From: Candidatus Cryptobacteroides faecigallinarum
GTDB lineage: Bacteria; Bacteroidota; Bacteroidia; Bacteroidales; UBA932
Length of the DNA stretch: 48,945 bases
Reading direction: 5' to 3'
Assembly (NCBI GenBank): GCA_017695015.1
Contig: JADIMD010000121.1
Location: forward strand, 1 to 48,945
Every line of letters begins with the position of its first letter. The first letter of the stretch is position 1. A program made the position numbers and the translations under genes. The notes beneath the pieces are model-generated. The model worked only from the letters and a program-made list of their open reading frames with translations, made no database searches and was not told the DNA's origin. Positions 25,024 through 33,978 of this stretch are shown in pieces.

Positions 25024-26607
25024 ATGAAATTCCGCTATTTGATTGCTGCCATGGCAGCCTTAACTCTGACATTTGGATGCGATGACTCTCTGACTGCCCC
25101 GGAAGGGAACGGGCAGGAACAGACTGGAGAAGAAGGCACGGGCGGCGAAGACCAGCCTGGAGAAGATGACAATCCCGGAGGGGAAGAAGAAATTCCTGTG
25201 ACCTACAGCTACAATGTCGTGGAGTCTGCCCCTGAAGACTGGAGCGGAGAATATCTTATCACAAGCAACGACGGAGGGGAAATCATTGTGTTCGATTCCT
25301 GGGACTCGGGCAATGCCGGAGCAAGCACCACCTCTTTCGGAGCGGAAACCTTATCGGAAGGCATACCTGCAGAGACTGGAGACCCTCTGAAAGCCATATT
25401 CACCAGGACAGGAAACGGATATTCGATCCATGTCTCCAATGTGGGATACATCGGTCTCGAATCCGACAAGAACAGCCTCAACTGCTCTGATGCCGAACCT
25501 GATGCAGGCACATCAGAATATCTGTGGACCATAAGCCTGTCCTCAGGGCAGGGAGTCTGCACAATCTCCAGCATGAAGTATCCTGACAGGGCTCTCAAAT
25601 GGAACAGCAGCGCATCCATGTTCAGATGCTATTCATCAGAACAGCAGGAAATCACATTGTTCCGCAAGACCGCGTCAGACGGCTCTGACATTCCGGGAGG
25701 AGGTGAAGACCAGCCCGGAGGAGATGAAAATCCAGATGGGGATGAAGACCCGGATCCGGACCCTGTGCCGGGAAACAGCGGGAAATACGGATGGTTTGAG
25801 CTTCCGTCGATTCCTGACGAAGACGGCAACAGGATAGATGACAATGACCCGTCCCTGTATTATGCCTACCATTTCTGCGCAGGCGGTGAAAAGGATGACA
25901 AAGGCAGGTCCGCAAGGAACTATACCGTGTGCTACAGCGCAGAGCATCATTGCCCTGCATGGGTTGCAGCACCGAGACACGACATGTATGAAGGCTCTGC
26001 CGACCGTACAAATGCATATAGCAAAGACCCTGACATACCTTCCGAAATACAATACAATTCCAAAAGTACGGGAGACGGCTGCAACAAGGGGCATATGCTC
26101 GGCTCAGCGGAAAGGACATCGTCGTCTGGCACCAACAGACAGGTCTTCTATTACACCAACATCGCTCCGCAGCTTTCAGAGACATTCAACACAGGAGGAG
26201 GGGCATGGAACAATCTTGAAAACCATGTGGACGAGCTTGTATGCCGCGACACCCTCTATGAGGTAGTGGGATGCTATTTCGAGAAATTCACTGATGCATA
26301 CGGCAAGAGCACGGAACCTGTCACCATCAGTTTCGGAGGCAGGAGCGATGTGTCAAGACCCACGATGTTCTACTATGCATTGCTACGCACCAAATCCGGG
26401 AATTCAGGCAAATCAGTCACGGAATGCTCTGCCGACGAGCTCCAGTGCGTCGCGTTCTGCATCAGGCATACCATGGAAAAGGGACACAAGCCACAGGCAA
26501 ATGACATGATGTCCATATCAGACCTGGAAAAACTGACTGGTTTCAGGTATTTCACCAATGTACCTCAGGCCCCTAAAGACACATTCAACCCTTCCGACTG
26601 GCTGTAG
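25024..26607 (+). CDS. Surface lipoprotein DNA/RNA non-specific endonuclease
   Basis: A 527-residue lipoprotein with signal peptide and lipobox TFGC (Cys19), then CDDS and a long Gly/Glu/Asp linker (about 25-58), suggesting surface export. A beta-domain of about 60-220 (SGEYLITSNDGGEIIVFDS) has unknown function. A second acidic linker (GGGEDQPGGDENPDGDEDPD, about 223-242) leads to a NucA/NUC1 nuclease domain. There, CNKGHM (His357) takes the place of the usual DRGHM, and YYTNIAPQLSETFNTGGGAW with NNLENHV supplies the metal-binding Asn and the conserved downstream segment. It likely cleaves extracellular DNA and RNA. It has its own promoter and follows the SusC/SusD locus. The stop lies 2 bp from the convergent RNA methyltransferase stop. 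Confidence 0.9.
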   Translation: MKFRYLIAAMAALTLTFGCDDSLTAPEGNGQEQTGEEGTGGEDQPGEDDNPGGEEEIPVTYSYNVVESAPEDWSGEYLITSNDGGEIIVFDSWDSGNAGASTTSFGAETLSEGIPAETGDPLKAIFTRTGNGYSIHVSNVGYIGLESDKNSLNCSDAEPDAGTSEYLWTISLSSGQGVCTISSMKYPDRALKWNSSASMFRCYSSEQQEITLFRKTASDGSDIPGGGEDQPGGDENPDGDEDPDPDPVPGNSGKYGWFELPSIPDEDGNRIDDNDPSLYYAYHFCAGGEKDDKGRSARNYTVCYSAEHHCPAWVAAPRHDMYEGSADRTNAYSKDPDIPSEIQYNSKSTGDGCNKGHMLGSAERTSSSGTNRQVFYYTNIAPQLSETFNTGGGAWNNLENHVDELVCRDTLYEVVGCYFEKFTDAYGKSTEPVTISFGGRSDVSRPTMFYYALLRTKSGNSGKSVTECSADELQCVAFCIRHTMEKGHKPQANDMMSISDLEKLTGFRYFTNVPQAPKDTFNPSDWL

Positions 26608-26609
26608 CC

Positions 26610-27143
26610 CTATCGTATCAGAGGGCAGCAGTGCCAGAGGACTATCCCGACAGCGACAGACACATTCAGGGAATGTTTGGTGCCGAACTGCGGAATCTCG
26701 ACACAGATATCCGAGGCATCGACCACTCCCTGGTCCACGCCAGCGACTTCATTTCCGAACACAAGGGCGTATTTCGAGCCTTCACAAGGACGGAAATCCT
26801 GAAGCATCACCGAATTCTCGGCCTGCTCTATGCTGACCACAGTATAGCCCTCTGACTTGAGATGCATCACCAGCTCCGCCGTGTCGTCCCAATGTTCCCA
26901 AGGGACACTGTCCTCAGCCCCGAGCGCGGACTTGTGGATTTCCGCTGACGGGGGTACGGCGCATATGCCGCAAAGATATATCCTGTCCACCTTGAAAGAG
27001 TCGCTGCTTCTGAATGCCGAGCCCACATTGTGTGCGCTTCTGATATTGTCGAGCACGACCGCTATCCCTGTATCGGGCAGGTCCCGGTATTTTTCCGCCT
27101 TGATGCGCCCGAGCTCTATGTTAAGGCGTTTCCTGTTGTGCAT
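26610..27143 (-). CDS. SpoU/TrmH-family RNA 2'-O-methyltransferase
   Basis: A 177-residue SPOUT methyltransferase. The three family motifs are present: VVLDNIRSAHNVGSAFRSSD (about 29-48), YALVFGNEVAGVD (about 125-137) and CVEIPQFGTKHSLNVSVAVG (about 146-165), which form the trefoil-knot S-adenosylmethionine site. It transfers a methyl group to a ribose in tRNA or rRNA. The short form without N-terminal extension is closest to TrmH/YibK-type enzymes, but the target nucleotide cannot be assigned. It is divergent from glyA with a 91-bp shared promoter region. Confidence 0.92.
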   Translation of the reverse strand: MHNRKRLNIELGRIKAEKYRDLPDTGIAVVLDNIRSAHNVGSAFRSSDSFKVDRIYLCGICAVPPSAEIHKSALGAEDSVPWEHWDDTAELVMHLKSEGYTVVSIEQAENSVMLQDFRPCEGSKYALVFGNEVAGVDQGVVDASDICVEIPQFGTKHSLNVSVAVGIVLWHCCPLIR

Positions 27144-27173
27144 TCCCCTGATTTTCTGAAAAAGTTTTCAACA

Positions 27174-27181
27174 CAAAGGTA
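27174..27181 (-). promoter_or_regulatory. -7 element for the SpoU methyltransferase gene
   Basis: The minus strand reads TACCTTTG, matching TAnnTTTG, about 31 bases before the ATG. No good -33 TTG is seen. Confidence 0.5.
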
Positions 27182-27201
27182 GCAAAAATAAAAAATAGGG
27201 T

Positions 27202-27209
27202 TACTTTTG
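27202..27209 (+). promoter_or_regulatory. -7 element for glyA
   Basis: TACTTTTG, matching TAnnTTTG, lies 25 bases before the glyA ATG in the divergent spacer. The -33 is not recognisable. Confidence 0.5.
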
Positions 27210-27234
27210 TATCTGTTATAAAGTCCAATACAAT

Positions 27235-28563
27235 ATGAAACAGGATCTGCAGATTTTCAATCTGATCAAGAAAGAGGAAGAGAGACAGTCTTCAGGGCTG
27301 GAGCTCATCGCCTCGGAGAACTATGTCAGCCAGCAGGTGCTTTCTGCCCTCGGCTCGATTTGCACGAACAAGTATGCCGAAGGTTATCCCGGAGCAAGAT
27401 ATTACGGAGGATGTGAAATCATAGACCAGATAGAGCAGCTTGCCATCGAGCGTGTATGCCAGCTTTTCGAGGCTGAATACGCCAATGTCCAGCCGCATTC
27501 CGGAGCCCAGGCCAACATGGCTGTTCTGATGGCATGTCTGAAGCCCGGTGACACATTCATGGGGCTCGACCTGTCCCACGGCGGACACCTCACTCACGGC
27601 TCTCCAGTAAATATGTCAGGAATCCTCTACCATGCCGTCTCTTACGGACTCAACGAGAAGACGGGTCTGATCGACTATGACAAGATGGAAGAGACAGCTC
27701 TCGAGACCCGTCCGAAACTCATAATCGGAGGAGCTTCAGCATATTCAAGGGAATGGGACTACGCAAGGATGAGGGAAATCGCAGACAAGGTAGGAGCATT
27801 GTTCATGGTGGACATGGCCCACACTGCAGGACTCATCGCCGCAGGACTTTTAAGCAACCCTGTCAAATATGCACACATCGTGACCTCCACCACCCACAAG
27901 ACCCTCAGGGGACCTCGCGGAGGAATCATCCTGATGGGCAAGGATTTCGACAATCCATGGGGGCTCGTCACACCTAAGGGCGTCGTCAAGAAGATGTCGC
28001 AGATACTGAACTCCAGCGTATTCCCTGGCGTACAGGGAGGCCCGCTCGAGCATTGCATCGCAGCCAAGGCGGTAGCATTCTATGAAGCTCTTCAGCCTGA
28101 ATTCAAGGAATACCAGAAACAGGTAGCATCCAATGCCGCCACAATGGCCGAGGCATTCAAGAAAAAAGGATACAAAATCGTTTCAGGAGGGACAGACAAC
28201 CACCTGATGCTCATCGACCTCAGGAGCAAGTTCCCGGATCTGACAGGAAAGGTGGCAGAAAAGGAGCTCGGCAAAGCCGACATCACCGTCAACAAGAACA
28301 TGGTGCCGTTCGATTCCCGCACACCGTTCCAGACATCAGGAATCAGGATAGGGACTCCGGCCGTAACTTCACGCGGATTCGTAGAGAAGGATATGGAGAT
28401 GATTGTGGAATGGATCGACGCTGTCCTCGACAATGCTTCGTCTCACCTCGACCTCATCGCAGGCAAGACAGAAGACGGCAGGGAAGAGTACGAGAGCGTA
28501 CTTGCCGCCGTCAGAAAACAGGTACGCCAGATCACTTCCGGCATGCCTCTCAACAGATATTAG
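27235..28563 (+). CDS. glyA: Serine hydroxymethyltransferase
   Basis: PLP enzyme converting serine and tetrahydrofolate to glycine and 5,10-methylene-tetrahydrofolate, the main source of one-carbon units. It links to FolC, encoded upstream in this window. The 442-residue length is close to the Bacteroidota norm (about 426). Motifs seen: LIASENYVS (about 23-31), [35 protein letters not shown], and the PLP lysine in [14 protein letters not shown] (Lys222). C-terminal [14 protein letters not shown] is conserved. The TAG stop overlaps the convergent batD-batE TAA stop by two bases. Confidence 0.97.
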   Translation: MKQDLQIFNLIKKEEERQSSGLELIASENYVSQQVLSALGSICTNKYAEGYPGARYYGGCEIIDQIEQLAIERVCQLFEAEYANVQPHSGAQANMAVLMACLKPGDTFMGLDLSHGGHLTHGSPVNMSGILYHAVSYGLNEKTGLIDYDKMEETALETRPKLIIGGASAYSREWDYARMREIADKVGALFMVDMAHTAGLIAAGLLSNPVKYAHIVTSTTHKTLRGPRGGIILMGKDFDNPWGLVTPKGVVKKMSQILNSSVFPGVQGGPLEHCIAAKAVAFYEALQPEFKEYQKQVASNAATMAEAFKKKGYKIVSGGTDNHLMLIDLRSKFPDLTGKVAEKELGKADITVNKNMVPFDSRTPFQTSGIRIGTPAVTSRGFVEKDMEMIVEWIDAVLDNASSHLDLIAGKTEDGREEYESVLAAVRKQVRQITSGMPLNRY

Positions 28564-31187
28564 ATTATTTCCATATCGGAAGAAAGCATCCAGCCCTGGC
28601 GCCCATCCGCCAGGGTTATGTTTCTCCACTCCCCTACCTCGTCCAGTATGGTGACCTTCGTGCCTTCATGCAGGATGAAAAGGTCGGTGGAGGATTCTGA
28701 AGAAGGAGAACTTTTCACAGACGACACAGGACGCATCACGATTGCGCTGTCCGCCCTTTCATAATCGGATTTCTGCCATAAGGAGAACCACAGGGCCATC
28801 CCTGACAGCAGCAGCGACACTATCATAGTGAAGAAACCCGTCCGCCTTGCACCAAGTCTGCCTGAAAGCAGGAAAAGCAGGAGCATCGCAAGGGCAAGGG
28901 AGAAAAAGACTATGCACAGCCATCCCCATGCATCCGAATCCAGTACATAGCACAGGTCACGCGCCCAGCTTTTGAGGATGAATTCCGGCACAGCGTCTAT
29001 CCTGTCCTGGATCTGCCCTGAAGCGATTCCGAGATTGTATCTTGCATCCGCATATGACGGGTCGAGCTTGAGAGCCCTCTCATAATACAATATGGCATGA
29101 GGATAATCCTCTATCTTGAAATAGACATTACCCATGTTGCAATACAGGGCCGCAGACTCAAGACCAGCCGCAGCTATGGACGAATAGTCCTTGAGAGCGA
29201 GATCCCACTGTCCCTGGGAATACATGGAAGTGGCGCTGTTCCACAGCGAGTCGATATATGGGTCTCCTGCGGCATGGCACACAGCAGGAGCGGACATCAT
29301 CAAAGCAAAAGCAATGACAAGCATCCCTGAACGGCCTTTGCCGGAAGTTTTCTTTCCTTTCATATCAGATTCTATTGATGAAATAACCCTTACAGCTGTC
29401 TGATAATGCGCTTCCATGGCATCATGGCCTGCATCCGGTGAATACCTTGCAAATTCACAGGCATCTATCAGACCTACGAATTCAGCTGCCAGCTCCTGCG
29501 GCACTCCATTGTCGGAAAGCTGCCTTGCCACAGTGTCCTTGGAGAAGTCGGCGACAGATATGTTAAGCTTGTCTGACACATATCCGACCAGAGCCTTGTG
29601 CAACTCTTCATAGAAAGCAGTATAGAGATTCTGTTTCAGGAATTCTCCGGCCTGGCGCAGTCTCCTCACTGCCATCTTGCTGGCCTTTCTCGTCCTGGTG
29701 CCGACTATATCCGCCCTTCTTGCAGCTATCCTTCTGAATGCCAGCCAAAGGATAAATGCAGATGCCGCAAGTACGGCAAGCAGAATCCACCATCCTGATG
29801 ACAGGACAAAGAAATCTCCTTTTGCGGACATGGCAGGGATTTTTGTGGCAATATACCTGATGTCCTCGTTGAGGCTCTTGACCCCGCTCCTGGAGACACC
29901 CTGGACAATGCCTGCAGACGACGGCTCTTCTTTACCTTTCTCCACATGATACTTGACGGGACCTGCGGTCAGAGTGACATATTTCCTTGCATTTATGTCA
30001 TAATAACTGTATCTGATGGCAGGGATTTCAAAATCGCCATGGCTCCTCGGAATGAACGGGAATTCATACACCTTGCTTCCTGAAGTGCCGCCTGTGCCCT
30101 TGTCCGTCTTTTCTGAGACCTTTGTGTCATACACCTCCATGTCAGGAGGGAAGGACACCTTAGGAGCTTCGAGCAGGGAAACATTGCCTTTTCCCTTGAT
30201 TGTCACCACAAGCGAAGCCGCCTCATGGGTCATGAGGGAATCCTTGCTCAACGCGGCCGATATGCTGAATTTGCCGACTCCTCCCCCGAATGACGCAGGC
30301 GCACCTGCAGGAAGAGGAGAAACATTCAGGGTATAAGGCTCAGTCATCACCCTCTTGCGGACTGTCCTCTGGTCCTCGAAGAAACTGTCGAATATGCTCA
30401 CTCCGCCGGAAGGGGTCACCCTGATATTCACCACACATACGAGTTCGGCAGGATCTATCGTAAGCTGTCCCGACTGCTGAGGAATCAGCACATATTTCCT
30501 GAGCACAGCAGAATAATAGATGTTACCGTCCACATTTTCCCTCTGGAACTCGATATTTGTCGGAGCTTCCACCTCCTGGCTCCAGAACCCGTTGAAGGAA
30601 GGGAACCTGGCGTCTTCGAAGCCGGCAATGTTCACTCTCTGGTACAATTTGAGGGTCGCAGTCACAGGCTCTCCTACCACCACATTCTTTCTGTCGAATG
30701 TGAATCTCATGAACAGGTCATTGTCGGATATCGTTCCCACAGAAGTGCCGGACTGGCGGCTGCCCCCTCCCTGTCCGGGAGATGAAGCGGAAGAAGACGC
30801 ATTGTTTGCAACGACTTCCACAGAAGCCGTACCTGAAGATATCTGCCTGCCTCCTTTAAGCCTTGCCGTAGCCGCAGGGATAGTGAATTCCCCCGTTTTC
30901 TTCGGCATCAGGATATAGGTGTATGTAAACTGCGATGAACTTGTCCTCTTGCCATTGATTATCTGCACACTCGTGGAACGGCCCTGCTGAGGCCCCCATA
31001 CAAGCTGGAAGTCATCTCCATGGCTCCATGTAAAATCTTTCGGGTTCTCGTCCCCTTCAATAATGAAAGTCACATTGAACTGCTCGTCAGCAGCCACCAC
31101 ATTAGGCACATCGACCCTCATGGTGGTCTGGGCTGAGACCGCCAGAGTATAGAATGCCAAACATATCAATAGCAATAATTTTTTCAT
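28560..31187 (-). CDS. BatD-BatE fusion (Bat operon membrane protein with TPR and SH3-like parts)
   Basis: An 875-residue protein. Start at ATG 31187 ([20 protein letters not shown], a clean signal peptide) rather than TTG 31205. Residues 1-608 are BatD: beta-rich periplasmic domains ([20 protein letters not shown]), a membrane helix ([20 protein letters not shown]) and a cytoplasmic helical tail. At residue 609 an in-frame ATG (29363) starts [19 protein letters not shown], an apparent BatE signal sequence now acting as an internal membrane helix. After it come TPR repeats ([20 protein letters not shown], about 690-740), two membrane helices and a C-terminal SH3-like domain ([20 protein letters not shown]). 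BatD and BatE are normally separate. The Bat complex supports envelope integrity and oxidative stress survival; its biochemistry is poorly known. Confidence 0.85.
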   Translation of the reverse strand: MKKLLLLICLAFYTLAVSAQTTMRVDVPNVVAADEQFNVTFIIEGDENPKDFTWSHGDDFQLVWGPQQGRSTSVQIINGKRTSSSQFTYTYILMPKKTGEFTIPAATARLKGGRQISSGTASVEVVANNASSSASSPGQGGGSRQSGTSVGTISDNDLFMRFTFDRKNVVVGEPVTATLKLYQRVNIAGFEDARFPSFNGFWSQEVEAPTNIEFQRENVDGNIYYSAVLRKYVLIPQQSGQLTIDPAELVCVVNIRVTPSGGVSIFDSFFEDQRTVRKRVMTEPYTLNVSPLPAGAPASFGGGVGKFSISAALSKDSLMTHEAASLVVTIKGKGNVSLLEAPKVSFPPDMEVYDTKVSEKTDKGTGGTSGSKVYEFPFIPRSHGDFEIPAIRYSYYDINARKYVTLTAGPVKYHVEKGKEEPSSAGIVQGVSRSGVKSLNEDIRYIATKIPAMSAKGDFFVLSSGWWILLAVLAASAFILWLAFRRIAARRADIVGTRTRKASKMAVRRLRQAGEFLKQNLYTAFYEELHKALVGYVSDKLNISVADFSKDTVARQLSDNGVPQELAAEFVGLIDACEFARYSPDAGHDAMEAHYQTAVRVISSIESDMKGKKTSGKGRSGMLVIAFALMMSAPAVCHAAGDPYIDSLWNSATSMYSQGQWDLALKDYSSIAAAGLESAALYCNMGNVYFKIEDYPHAILYYERALKLDPSYADARYNLGIASGQIQDRIDAVPEFILKSWARDLCYVLDSDAWGWLCIVFFSLALAMLLLFLLSGRLGARRTGFFTMIVSLLLSGMALWFSLWQKSDYERADSAIVMRPVSSVKSSPSSESSTDLFILHEGTKVTILDEVGEWRNITLADGRQGWMLSSDMEII

Positions 31188-31198
31188 CTGCCGCAATT

Positions 31199-31963
31199 TT
31201 ACCAATTTTTCTCTTTCTGCCTGGACTTGAGCAAGGCTGCCTTCTCCTTGTTGACCTTCTCCTGGGTCTCCTTCTCCTTGGCCTGGATAGCCTGGAGCAT
31301 CTGCTGCGCAGCCTGAGGCGTTATCTGAGGCTGCTGTCCGCTGCCTGACTGGTCCTGACTGTCATTCCTGTCCTGCTGATCGTCCTGGTTGTTATTCTGA
31401 TTGTCGTTCTGATTCTCGTCATTATTCTGACCGTTCTGGTCCTGATTTTCATTCTGGTCCTGATTCTGGTCATTCTTGTCATTCCGGTCCTGCTTGTCAT
31501 CGTTGCCTCCGCCTCCGTTCTGCTGGTTCTTCAGCTTACTTTTGGCATAGACATAATTCTCCTTGGCGTCCATGTCACCCGGATTCATCAGTAGAGACTT
31601 GGCATAGGCATCGACTGCCGACTGCCAGTCCTCCATGGAAGCAGCCGCATTACCCATATTATAATAATAGGATGCACCGTACTCTGAAGCGGCTGCGGCA
31701 TCTTTCAGCTTCCCGTATGTGCTCACAGCCTGCTCCATATCCCCGTTACGGTACAATGTGTTCCCGAGGTTGTACACGGCAGCCAGAGATGTGGAATCCT
31801 TGACCAAAGCCTTCCTGTAATCGATTTCAGCCTCCTTGTATTCCTCTTTCTTGAAATCCCTGTTGCCTTTGCGGACTTCCCTGCGGTCTGTCTGGGCATG
31901 AGCCACAGTGCAGGCCATCAGCACAGCCGCCACGAATACCGGTATTTTTCCTGCAAGTCCCAT
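31199..31963 (-). CDS. batC: BatC, TPR-containing Bat operon protein
   Basis: A 254-residue exported protein. ATG 31963 is preferred over the in-frame TTG at 31975 because it opens a signal peptide (MGLAGKIPVFVAAVLMACTVAHAQ). Residues ~25-150 hold TPR repeats (EAEIDYRKALVKDSTSLAAV, YNLGNTLYRNGDMEQAVSTY, YYYNMGNAAASMEDWQSAVD). Residues ~155-215 are an extreme Asn/Gln/Asp linker with only a few other residues, then a short charged helix (AQQMLQAIQAKEKETQEKVN). It is a periplasmic scaffold for Bat protein interactions. It lies between batB (8 bp) and batD-batE (11 bp). Confidence 0.85.
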   Translation of the reverse strand: MGLAGKIPVFVAAVLMACTVAHAQTDRREVRKGNRDFKKEEYKEAEIDYRKALVKDSTSLAAVYNLGNTLYRNGDMEQAVSTYGKLKDAAAASEYGASYYYNMGNAAASMEDWQSAVDAYAKSLLMNPGDMDAKENYVYAKSKLKNQQNGGGGNDDKQDRNDKNDQNQDQNENQDQNGQNNDENQNDNQNNNQDDQQDRNDSQDQSGSGQQPQITPQAAQQMLQAIQAKEKETQEKVNKEKAALLKSRQKEKNW

Positions 31964-31971
31964 AATTCCTG

Positions 31972-32973
31972 TCAATTGAAAAGTCTTCTTTTGGCCCTCC
32001 TGCTGCCAATCAGCATCTCTATCACGAAAAACACAAGAGCTATCCCGAAGAAATACATGTACTGCTCGTCGAATTCCTCGAAGACGATGGAGCTGAATTC
32101 CTCCTCGTCCATCTTCTTGATGTTTTCCACAATCGGATTGAGCCCGAATTCGCTGTTCTCGGCCCTGACATAAAGTCCGCCTCCTGCAGCGGCTATGTCT
32201 TTCAGCAGCTTCTCGTCCAGCTTCGTCACCACAATCTCGCCGTTCTTGTCCCTGAGCAATTCCCCATCCACCGGAATCGGCTCTCCCTGAGGCGACCCTA
32301 CACCGATCGTGAATACCCTGATTCCCAATTCGGCAGCCTGCTTTGCCGCAGCGACAGGATCGTCCTCGTGGTTTTCTCCGTCAGTTATCACGATAATGGC
32401 GCGGCTCTTCTCGCTCTGGAGGCTGAAACTTCTGATGGCTGTATTGATGGCATCCCCTATGGCCGTACCCTGGACAGGTACAGACTCGGTTGTGATGGAA
32501 TTGAGGAACATCTTAGCCGACACATAGTCGGTAGTGACAGGGAGCTGCACGAAAGAACTCCCGGCAAACACGATGAGCCCTATCCTGTCATCCCTGAGCC
32601 TGTCCACAAGCTTGGATATGGCAAGCTTGGCCCTTTCGAGGCGGTCAGGGGAATAATCCTCTGCCAGCATCGAATTGGAGACATCCAGCGCAATCATGAT
32701 TTCCACGCCCTTGGTCTGGTGCTCCTTCAGTTTAGCCCCGATCTGCGGTCTGGAAAGTCCTATCGTAAAGAAAAAGAATGCAATGGCAAAAAGGGAAACC
32801 CTCACCCAGCCTTTAGATGCTGAATATGACGGCATTATTTCCTTTACAAGCTGCTCATCCCCGAACCGTCTGATTCTTCTTCTCCTGAACCTGAGCATCA
32901 CCGCATGGAAAACAAAGAACAGCGGGACGAGCAGGAGGAGCAAAAGATACTGTGCCTGTGCAAAATTCACCAT
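31972..32973 (-). CDS. batB: BatB, von Willebrand factor A-domain membrane protein
   Basis: A 333-residue protein with two N-terminal membrane helices (YLLLLLLVPLFFVFHAV; a second near residues 57-75), a central VWA domain and a C-terminal membrane helix (YMYFFGIALVFFVIEMLIG). The MIDAS metal site is intact (ALDVSNSMLAEDYSPDRL, DxSxS, plus VITDGENHED). MIDAS domains bind a partner carboxylate via a metal. It is paired with BatA, 16 bp downstream of the batA stop, and coupled to batC. It is part of the MoxR-associated Bat complex. Confidence 0.93.
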   Translation of the reverse strand: MVNFAQAQYLLLLLLVPLFFVFHAVMLRFRRRRIRRFGDEQLVKEIMPSYSASKGWVRVSLFAIAFFFFTIGLSRPQIGAKLKEHQTKGVEIMIALDVSNSMLAEDYSPDRLERAKLAISKLVDRLRDDRIGLIVFAGSSFVQLPVTTDYVSAKMFLNSITTESVPVQGTAIGDAINTAIRSFSLQSEKSRAIIVITDGENHEDDPVAAAKQAAELGIRVFTIGVGSPQGEPIPVDGELLRDKNGEIVVTKLDEKLLKDIAAAGGGLYVRAENSEFGLNPIVENIKKMDEEEFSSIVFEEFDEQYMYFFGIALVFFVIEMLIGSRRAKRRLFN

Positions 32974-32989
32974 AACTGTCTATCTCCTA

Positions 32990-33976
32990 TCAAGGCAATC
33001 TTCTAATAACAAACATTTTAAGCAACAACTCCAGAAGCAGCGCCGCAAGTGCCGCTATGGCATAGCGCATGAAAAGTTCCTTGTAGACAGGGAAACTGTC
33101 CACTGTGATCCTCGCTTTCTCCATCTTGTTGATTTCGTTGTAGATCTCCATCAGCTTGGTATTGTCGGTAGCCCTGAAATACCGTCCGCCTGTGGACTCG
33201 GCAATCTTCGAAAGCAAGTCCTCGTCTATCTCGACCTGCACCTTCTGGATATCCACTCCCCATGGGGTCATCACAGGGTAAGGAGCCATTCCGTTGGCAC
33301 CGACACCTATGGTATACACCCTTATCCCATAAGTCTTTGCTATCTCGGCCGCCATCTGCGGAGTGATCTCTCCCCTGTTGTTCACACCGTCCGTCAGAAG
33401 GATTATGACCCTGCTTTTCGCATCGGAATCCTTCATCCTCGCCACGGCAGTCGCAAGTCCGTTCCCGATAGCCGTACCGTCTTCAATCAGGTCAGTACTG
33501 ATCTCCTTCATAAGATTTATCAGGGTCGCCCTGTCGGTTGTAAGCGGACACTGGGTGTAGCTCTCCCCTGCGAACACCACTATTCCCATCCTGTCATAAG
33601 GACGCTGGGAGATGAATTCTATGGCAATGTCCTTCGCCGCGCTTATCCTGTCCGGAGTGAAGTCCCTGGCAAGCATACTGGTGGACACATCCATCGTGAG
33701 AATGATGTCTATACCTTCCGTGTCCACCTTGTCCATCTGCTCCGAAGACCTCGGACGCGCCACTGCGAGTATAATCATCACAAGGGCAAAAATCCTGAGC
33801 AAAAACGGGAAATGCCTCAGATATGCCATGAAGCTCCTGCCGGACTTGAGCCACGGAGTAACGGTGGAGACCCTCATATGGGGATTCCTCTCCTTCAGCT
33901 CAAGGTACAGATAGTGCAATACCAGCAGAGCCGGTATCACTTCAAGCCACAATAGTCCGGGATATTCGAAAAACAT
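32990..33976 (-). CDS. batA: BatA, von Willebrand factor A-domain membrane protein
   Basis: A 328-residue protein with the same plan as BatB: N-terminal helices (MFFEYPGLLWLEVIPALLVL and HFPFLLRIFALVMIILAVA), a VWA domain and a C-terminal helix (YAIAALAALLLELLLKMFVI). The MIDAS is intact (TMDVSTSMLARDFTPDRI, then LLTDGVNNRGE). Start at ATG 33976 rather than TTG 33982: it is preceded 7 bases upstream by AGGAGG, an unusually good ribosome-binding site for this genome, lying across the end of the preceding gene. Two bases separate it from that stop, so translational coupling is likely. Confidence 0.93.
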   Translation of the reverse strand: MFFEYPGLLWLEVIPALLVLHYLYLELKERNPHMRVSTVTPWLKSGRSFMAYLRHFPFLLRIFALVMIILAVARPRSSEQMDKVDTEGIDIILTMDVSTSMLARDFTPDRISAAKDIAIEFISQRPYDRMGIVVFAGESYTQCPLTTDRATLINLMKEISTDLIEDGTAIGNGLATAVARMKDSDAKSRVIILLTDGVNNRGEITPQMAAEIAKTYGIRVYTIGVGANGMAPYPVMTPWGVDIQKVQVEIDEDLLSKIAESTGGRYFRATDNTKLMEIYNEINKMEKARITVDSFPVYKELFMRYAIAALAALLLELLLKMFVIRRLP

Positions 33977-33978
33977 GT

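Noticed and set aside
31345..31520. Asn/Gln/Asp-coding hexamer-like repeats in batC as a mobile or phase-variable element
   Set aside because: Units are irregular and in frame; such polar linkers are usual in BatC proteins.
32675..33955. 426-codon open frame antisense to batA and batB
   Set aside because: Both VWA genes are clear on the other strand with intact metal sites.
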